This document shows positions 59,586 through 64,000 of a DNA stretch of 64,000 nucleotides, one piece after another (the first letter of the stretch is position 1; every line of letters starts with the position of its first letter). The position numbers and the translations under genes were made by a program. The notes below the pieces were generated by a model. It did no database searches, was not told the DNA's origin, and saw only the letters and a program-made list of their open reading frames with translations. The stretch is from Geobacter sp. (GTDB lineage: Bacteria > Desulfobacterota > Desulfuromonadia > Geobacterales > DSM-12255): the NCBI GenBank assembly GCA_009684525.1, contig WKKR01000001.1, positions 124,001-188,000 on the forward strand, written 5' to 3'.

Positions 59586-60821
59586 TCAACCCATTTCATG
59601 GCGCCAGCCATAGGCCTTCAGTTGGGACGCGAGGGCCAGTTCGCATGGAATTCCCATCTGCTGTAAAGACGACGCCAGTTCACTCAGTTCAAGGCGTTCC
59701 ACAAGTTCTGCTGCCTCAAGCAGAGAACCGTAAATGCCTGCATGATCGGTCAGTGCCAATCTCACTTCGTCGGACAGGTTGAGTTTGTTGACGATCTCGT
59801 CTGTGGATATCTGATAGATCCTTTCCATGAGGGAAAGAATTCCGACCATGTACGCCTTGTCCGGGGCAGAGCGTTGACCCTTGAGCTGCGGATGTTCGGC
59901 GGCGATGAGTTCCATGAACGTGGCACGGACTGCGGCCATCTCCATAAGTGGGTTGTTGTCCTGCGGACCATCGACGGAGGAAAACAGGGACAGTTGCACC
60001 CATCTCTGAATCTGTTGGCGACCCAGGAGCGTAATGGCATGACGCACGTCGCGGATCTTCTCCCTGACACCCATGGCAACGGAATTGACCAGCATGAGCA
60101 GTTTGAAGGTAAATGCCGGATTGCTGCGGAAAACCTGTTCGAGTTCCGTGATGGTTGCGTCTGCCAGCAGCAGACGGAGCAACTTCAGCAGGGTTGCGGC
60201 CGATTCGTCGACGGACTTTTTCTCCAACACCGATGGTCGGGCAAAGAAATACCCTTGGTAAAAGTCGAATCCGAGCCGCTTGCACAGGTCGAATACCTCG
60301 CGATTGTCCACCTTTTCCGCCAGCAATTTCGGCTTATGGCGGCGAAGTTTCAGCAAGGTCTCCTGGAGCTGGTTCTTGGGAGTTTTCAGCATATCGATCT
60401 TGATGATGTCCACAATGTCATAGAGTTCATCGAAATCGGGATTGTAACTATGGTCGTCAAGGGCAAGAATAAAACCATTCTTCTTCATGAGGCGGCAGCG
60501 ATCAATGGTCTTCGGGGTTATTGCGATGCTCTCCTGCAGTTCCAGGGCGATGCGCTCCTTCGGAAGGAGTTCAAGGGAGTCGCTCATGAACAATTCTGTG
60601 TCAATGTTGATGTATCCCCGGAGATCACCGAGGATTTCTTGAAGGCCGAAGCCCGACAGGGTGTTTATGATGACGCTCGCAGTTGCCTGGGAAGCGTTTT
60701 TGACCATTGCCGATGACAGAGATTCCGTAGAGCGGAAAAGCAGTTCATACCCTGTGACCTGCTCTTTTCCATCGAGGATCGGTTGTCTGCCGATCAGGTA
60801 TTTCCCTTCAACGTTTCCCAT
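59586..60821 (-). CDS. EAL-HDOD protein with degenerate EAL domain
   Basis: A 411-residue protein of the YuxH type. The EAL domain (about 1-195) begins IGRQPILDGKEQVTGYELLFRS, so the EAL triplet reads ELL, and later metal ligands are altered (LALDDHSYNPDF, IIKIDMLKTP). It is therefore probably a c-di-GMP or protein-binding module rather than a phosphodiesterase. The HDOD domain (about 200-390) is like that of the 54502 gene. Start at 60821 with TGAGGTCAAC upstream. It lies convergent to the histidine kinase gene and divergent to the CheY-like gene. Confidence 0.9.
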   Translation of the reverse strand: MGNVEGKYLIGRQPILDGKEQVTGYELLFRSTESLSSAMVKNASQATASVIINTLSGFGLQEILGDLRGYINIDTELFMSDSLELLPKERIALELQESIAITPKTIDRCRLMKKNGFILALDDHSYNPDFDELYDIVDIIKIDMLKTPKNQLQETLLKLRRHKPKLLAEKVDNREVFDLCKRLGFDFYQGYFFARPSVLEKKSVDESAATLLKLLRLLLADATITELEQVFRSNPAFTFKLLMLVNSVAMGVREKIRDVRHAITLLGRQQIQRWVQLSLFSSVDGPQDNNPLMEMAAVRATFMELIAAEHPQLKGQRSAPDKAYMVGILSLMERIYQISTDEIVNKLNLSDEVRLALTDHAGIYGSLLEAAELVERLELSELASSLQQMGIPCELALASQLKAYGWRHEMG

Positions 60822-61131
60822 GTTGACCTCACATTTGAAAAAACTTATGGCTCTTGAGGTTACAGTGAAATTTTAACAAGGATTGGGGACGAAACAAGGA
60901 TGTTTTGTGAGAACAGGGTTGTCATGGTTGCGCGAGGTCGTAACCGGTGCAGGAGCAAAAGGTGTTACCGTAAAGAATGATAACCGGCAGAGAACGATAT
61001 TGTCGAGTGAGTAATTTTCTCCCCAATTTTCTTGAAAGGAAAGTTTTTTGCAGAACATTGCAAATTGCTAAAAACTTGATAAATTGAATATGTAGATAAA
61101 ATTATATTGTGCTTACTGCAGGGAGGGAGCA
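60822..61131. other. Intergenic region with weak sigma-54-like element
   Basis: No gene is seen. AGGAAAGTTTTTTGCA at 61037-61052 has GG and GC at sigma-54 spacing, 80 bp upstream of the CheY-like gene, but three consensus bases differ and no enhancer pair like those of the island is found. Confidence 0.3.
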
Positions 61132-61596
61132 ATGAAAAAGCACCCGATACTCCTGGTGGAAGACAATCCCGACGATGTATTCCTGGCAACCCGGATCATG
61201 ACCAAGAATACCGATGCAGAGGTAGTGGTCCGGTACAATGGTGAGGATGCCCTGGCATATCTGGGTACGAATCAGGCATATCAGGATACCCTGCTGCCTG
61301 CCGTGGTCTTTCTCGACCTGAAGCTGCCGGACATGAGCGGGGTCGAAGTCCTGGAGGCACTGCGCAACGACTCAAGGACCCATGACTTGCCGGTGGTCAT
61401 ACTCAGTTCGTCACATCTCTACCGTGAACTGGATCGCTGCAAAGAGCTGCAGGTTATCGACTGTCTGCAAAAACCGCTCGGTTCCGCGGAATTCCAGCGT
61501 ATCATGGAGCAGGTATCCGGTCTGACGGATGAAAGATCCCATTTTCTGGACAACTGTTCTGTTGAGAGTCGCGTCGACTTTGGACAGATTCGGTAA
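61132..61596 (+). CDS. CheY-like single-domain response regulator
   Basis: A 154-residue receiver domain of the Rcp1 group, which usually pairs with PAS or phytochrome-type kinases. The acidic pair is in VEDNPDDVFL, the phospho-Asp in VFLDLKLPDMSG (about residue 65), the Thr/Ser position in VILSSSH, and the Lys in LQKPLG. No output domain is present. GGGAGGGAGCA precedes the ATG. The histidine kinase at 56454 is the nearest kinase and a candidate partner. It may act through protein contact, as usual for CheY-like regulators. Confidence 0.93.
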   Translation: MKKHPILLVEDNPDDVFLATRIMTKNTDAEVVVRYNGEDALAYLGTNQAYQDTLLPAVVFLDLKLPDMSGVEVLEALRNDSRTHDLPVVILSSSHLYRELDRCKELQVIDCLQKPLGSAEFQRIMEQVSGLTDERSHFLDNCSVESRVDFGQIR

Positions 61597-61623
61597 CCCC
61601 TGGGGAATTCTGAACTCCTGTTG

Positions 61624-62208
61624 TTACCGTTGCAGAAGGATGTGGAAATCGGTTCCCGGAGGCAACTGTTCGCCATTGAAGATATCCGCAGGAGGAGCGG
61701 GACTGGGGGTGGTGTCGCCGATCACGAACTCGACAGCGCTCTGCCGACCATTATCGTCCAGCCAGATCAACCAGTGCCGTTCGGTTCCCATCTTCTCCTC
61801 GGCATAATACTCTTTGGTAGCCTTGTACCGACAGTAGAGCGGATCGTTGACTGTCATGAGCGAATCCAGGCAGCGGCCCAAACGTGCTGCACGTTCCTTT
61901 ACGTCCCTGTTTCCCCGTGCCAGAGCTTTCCCGTCGGCAATTTCCGCGTAGCCCATCAGTACCACGTAGGCGGTTCTCATCCATCCTCCGGCAGTCCGTT
62001 CAGTGACCCAGGTGGTAACCAGGGCGCCATCATTCCGTTTTTCCACTGACACTTTTGCTGCGCAACCTGTCGGTGCTTTTCCCGACCATGCCTTAGTATG
62101 GTTGATCTCGCTGAAAACGCTGCTGGCGCAGTCAGCCAACGGGGCAAGTTCCGAGGCATCAGCATGCGGTGCGGCCAGCAGGGACAGCAGAAGAAAGAAG
62201 TAACGCAT
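61624..62208 (-). CDS. Secreted hypothetical protein
   Basis: A 194-residue exported protein with a signal peptide (about 1-20, MRYFFLLLSLLAAPHADA). The mature part contains cysteines at CASSVF, GCAAKV, RCLDSL and YCRYKA that could form two disulfides, and a LIWLDDNGRQSAVEFVIGD segment. I recognise no family. CAGGAGGCTACC precedes the ATG at 62208, so the upstream in-frame ATG at 62310 is rejected. It is convergent with the CheY-like gene and divergent from the SseB-like gene. Confidence 0.75.
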   Translation of the reverse strand: MRYFFLLLSLLAAPHADASELAPLADCASSVFSEINHTKAWSGKAPTGCAAKVSVEKRNDGALVTTWVTERTAGGWMRTAYVVLMGYAEIADGKALARGNRDVKERAARLGRCLDSLMTVNDPLYCRYKATKEYYAEEKMGTERHWLIWLDDNGRQSAVEFVIGDTTPSPAPPADIFNGEQLPPGTDFHILLQR

Positions 62209-62459
62209 GGTAGCCTCCTGAGAGAGATGAATTCCTTTGTTGCAAGTATATCTCACGTTGGACTCCCTGGCTTGGGCAGAGCGGATATTGTTTGCCATGC
62301 GTCTCCCCATTCAAGAACATATATCGCTACACGGGGTCTCTTTCGCGGTTTTTCCGGTTGCGGAGCATTGGGCAATGGAGTATTAAAGGATGGCGTTTGC
62401 CAGGGTACACGAACGATATCCCGAAGATTCTCATGCAAACGCCGGAAAGGTGGCAAAAA

Positions 62460-62885
62460 ATGAATCTACTCGACCATGCTTTGGAGATCCTACGTCTGGA
62501 TTTGAATAATCCGAAGAACCAGTCGCAATTTTACGATCTCTTCCTTAACGGGACTTTTTTTGTTCCGACCCTCGACATGCAGGATCTTGAGGGAGAAGCT
62601 GAGGCAGTGTCGGAAGGGCAGGTTCTGCCGTTGGTCATCGAGTCGGAGGGAAACGATTATCTGATGTTGTTCGATACCAAAGAGCGTCTGCATGCGTGGG
62701 CAGAGGAAGACGTAAAGTTCGTGGAGGTGCCGGGGCATGTGCTGGCGGCAACCTCCATGCCGCCATTGCACTGGGCTTTGAACGTCGGGACTGAACACGC
62801 GAAACAATTTCTACCCGATGAGATTGCCTGGCTCAGAGAGGTGGTTGAACGTTGCAACGCCGAGGCGGCCAGCGCGGAAAACTGA
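62460..62885 (+). CDS. SseB family protein
   Basis: A 141-residue cytosolic protein like the N-terminal domain of SseB: FYDLFLNGTFFVPTLD, then VLPLVIESEGNDYLMLFDTKERLHAW and ATSMPPLHWALNVGTEHAKQFLPDEI. The family is thought to be regulatory, with enhanced serine sensitivity as the only classical phenotype. The start at 62460 follows GGAAAGG; ATG at 62433 would add nine residues. The gene ends before a strong terminator at 62976. Confidence 0.75.
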   Translation: MNLLDHALEILRLDLNNPKNQSQFYDLFLNGTFFVPTLDMQDLEGEAEAVSEGQVLPLVIESEGNDYLMLFDTKERLHAWAEEDVKFVEVPGHVLAATSMPPLHWALNVGTEHAKQFLPDEIAWLREVVERCNAEAASAEN

Positions 62886-62975
62886 GAAGAGTTCTTTCAG
62901 GGAAGGGGTTTCAGGAAGAGCTGCGGGAAATGGGGAGGTTGCGGGTTGTGGATTTCGTGGCGTTCCTTTAAAAAA

Positions 62976-63012
62976 AAGCGGTACGGGATCACTATTGAAC
63001 CCGTACCGCTTC
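62976..63012. terminator. Bidirectional terminator
   Basis: AAGCGGTACGGG and CCCGTACCGCTT form a perfect 12-bp stem, with seven A before and TT after. It works best for the minus-strand gene at 63019-63600. Confidence 0.85.
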
Positions 63013-63018
63013 TGGATA

Positions 63019-63600
63019 TTACTCGCGGCCGCCGTGCCTGCCGTGTTCCTTACGCTCTTCTTTCTCCCATTTCCTCTCGTCCTTCTCCTGCCGCCGCTCC
63101 TCTTTCCACTGGGCCTTTTCCGCGCGACGGTTCTCCTTCTGTTCCTGTTTCCAGCCCTTGTCCGGACGGAAGTGGCGACCGCGATACCGGTCATGATCAC
63201 CACGGTAGTGGCGGTACTCCTCGTCGCGGTAGTAGCGGATCCTTTCGAACTTGTGCTTGCGCAGTCCCGGTGGCAGATGCCGGCGTTCAACTCCCCGCCA
63301 CGGACCGTTGTAGTATGGCGCCCGATACCAGCCGTTGTCACGGTAGAGGTAATAGGTGTTGCCCACGTAAAAGATGTCGTAGGGGACGCCAACGGCAACG
63401 TAGAATCCGAGTGCCGATGGCATGACGAATTCGGGTGGCGTCGAGAGGACTATCTGGGGAGGACCCGGAATCGCCGGTACCGCCACCGGGACTACCGGGA
63501 TCCCCACGTTGACGTTGACGCTGACCTCGGCGTTGGCAATCTGGGCCAGGGGGATACCCAAAATGGCCAAGGTTGCGGCGGCTAGTGCTATGCGTTTCAT
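63019..63600 (-). CDS. Secreted basic protein under a GEMM riboswitch
   Basis: A 193-residue exported protein. Signal peptide about 1-24 (MKRIALAAATLAILGIPLAQIANA), a Val/Pro-rich stretch, a YVGNTYYLYRDNGWYRAPYYNGPW segment with repeated aromatic residues, and a very charged tail rich in Arg, Lys and Glu (about 110-193). It resembles small surface or periplasmic proteins of Geobacter-type bacteria, but the function is unknown. The start at 63600 follows AAAGGAGTCAGC. The leader contains a complete GEMM-I aptamer and overlapping terminator, so its expression should follow a cyclic dinucleotide. Confidence 0.8.
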   Translation of the reverse strand: MKRIALAAATLAILGIPLAQIANAEVSVNVNVGIPVVPVAVPAIPGPPQIVLSTPPEFVMPSALGFYVAVGVPYDIFYVGNTYYLYRDNGWYRAPYYNGPWRGVERRHLPPGLRKHKFERIRYYRDEEYRHYRGDHDRYRGRHFRPDKGWKQEQKENRRAEKAQWKEERRQEKDERKWEKEERKEHGRHGGRE

Positions 63601-63720
63601 GCTGACTCCTTTCTGCTGACTTTGGTGTGTGGTGATACCTGATACAACGCTCACATGCCTGCGGGGTTGACAGGGGTTCTTGCAAATCCGTCGAAATTGG
63701 CGGACGTAAGGTCATGGAAC

Positions 63721-63770
63721 AAAAAAAGCCGGGTGCCGTATATCATAATTGATAATTCGGCAACCCGGCT
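63721..63770 (-). terminator. Riboswitch-controlled terminator
   Basis: On the minus strand AGCCGGGTTGCCG (63770-63758) pairs with CGGCACCCGGCT and is followed by seven T. The left arm is also the 3' strand of the GEMM aptamer, so ligand binding and termination exclude each other, which predicts an on-switch. Confidence 0.85.
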
Positions 63771-63838
63771 GTCTGCTTGAGACCCGTGGGCTTTCCGCCC
63801 CATCCTCGCGGATGGTTTAGTATTGTCGTGTATCGCGG
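63757..63838 (-). promoter_or_regulatory. GEMM-I riboswitch, cGAMP-type (GEMM-Ib) candidate
   Basis: The minus strand contains CACGACAATACTAAACC, the GCGA-capped stem CCATCC-GCGA-GGATGG, GGCGGAAAGCC and AGCCGGGTTGCCG, all hallmarks of the c-di-GMP-I/GEMM fold. Aligned with the Vibrio Vc2 aptamer, the base at position 20 is A (Vc2 has G), while A18 and A47 are kept. A20 is the mark of aptamers that prefer 3',3'-cGAMP, known from Geobacter. Confidence 0.85.
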
Positions 63839-63876
63839 TTGTGGTGGTGGCTCTTTGACTGTTTGACCCGCCAATG

Positions 63877-63905
63877 TACATAACGCAACCGCGACTCCGC
63901 GTCAA
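63877..63905 (-). promoter_or_regulatory. Sigma-70 promoter of the riboswitch transcript
   Basis: On the minus strand TTGACG (63905-63900) and TATGTA (63882-63877) with 17 bp spacing; transcription would start about 30 bases before the aptamer. Confidence 0.6.
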
Positions 63906-64000
63906 GGAATTTCGAGCCGATTGCCCACTGGGCATGAGGCGACCTTGACAGAGCAGGGAATAATGACGACAATGCAACCATAGGCCGCCGTTCATATCGT

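Noticed and set aside
63651-63995. 114-codon minus-strand ORF at the right end
   Set aside because: It overlaps the promoter, GEMM aptamer and terminator, which explain the sequence better.

Overview
The window looks like chromosome of a GC-rich, Geobacter-type deltaproteobacterium (Desulfuromonadota). The reasons are the dense set of HD-GYP, HDOD, GGDEF and PAS signalling genes, sigma-54 promoters, a GEMM riboswitch of the cGAMP-binding subtype, CowN, a PEP-CTERM remnant, and an AMP-ligase/ACP/PlsC fusion. The species cannot be fixed from the sequence alone.

Left core (1-16.35 kb): a partner-switching module (PP2C phosphatase, STAS antagonist, HATPase), lgt, an HD-GYP protein, a nadB / chorismate mutase / stand-alone ferredoxin-like-domain operon, a lytic transglycosylase with pgsA, a trifunctional acyl-ACP synthetase-acyltransferase overlapping a P-type ATPase, and a four-gene HMA / DUF2318 / FtsX / ABC-ATPase operon that reads as a metal-handling system. 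tRNA-Gly(GCC) closes this part.

Island (about 16.35-50.26 kb): the last 15 bases of the tRNA-Gly locus are repeated exactly at 50241-50255, followed there by a terminator. The 34 kb between therefore behaves like an island integrated in the tRNA gene, although no integrase is seen. Its left end (16.4-22.5 kb) is AT-rich and cassette-like: mqsRA, hypothetical genes separated by attC-like folded sites, an Mrr-like nuclease, a HEPN-type gene cut by a REP-type transposase element, and remnants. Its middle and right parts (22.5-48.0 kb) hold a large signalling block (two histidine kinases, a CheB-CheR-PAS fusion, a PAS/AAA+ sigma-54 activator) and envelope or stress genes (DUF2147, DUF2959, DUF5670, MlaA with a hydrolase, double-OmpA protein, BON protein, B12 radical SAM).

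The most notable observation is a small sigma-54 regulon. Four promoters in the island (upstream of DUF2147, DUF2959, DUF5670 and the radical SAM gene) each carry a -24/-12 element and, 85-115 bp further upstream, two dyad-like sites (ATAT.TGGCGG core) spaced 18-19 bp. The activator encoded at 30086-31807 ends 23 bp before one of these enhancers and is the obvious candidate regulator.

Right core (50.3-64 kb): small secreted proteins, cowN, the paired putative DNA-repair genes (TIGR03915/TIGR03916 type), an HDOD-GGDEF protein, a Cache-HAMP-GAF-PAS histidine kinase, a degenerate EAL-HDOD protein, a CheY-like regulator, an SseB-like protein, and a secreted basic protein whose leader carries a GEMM-I riboswitch with A at the ligand-discriminating position and an overlapping terminator.
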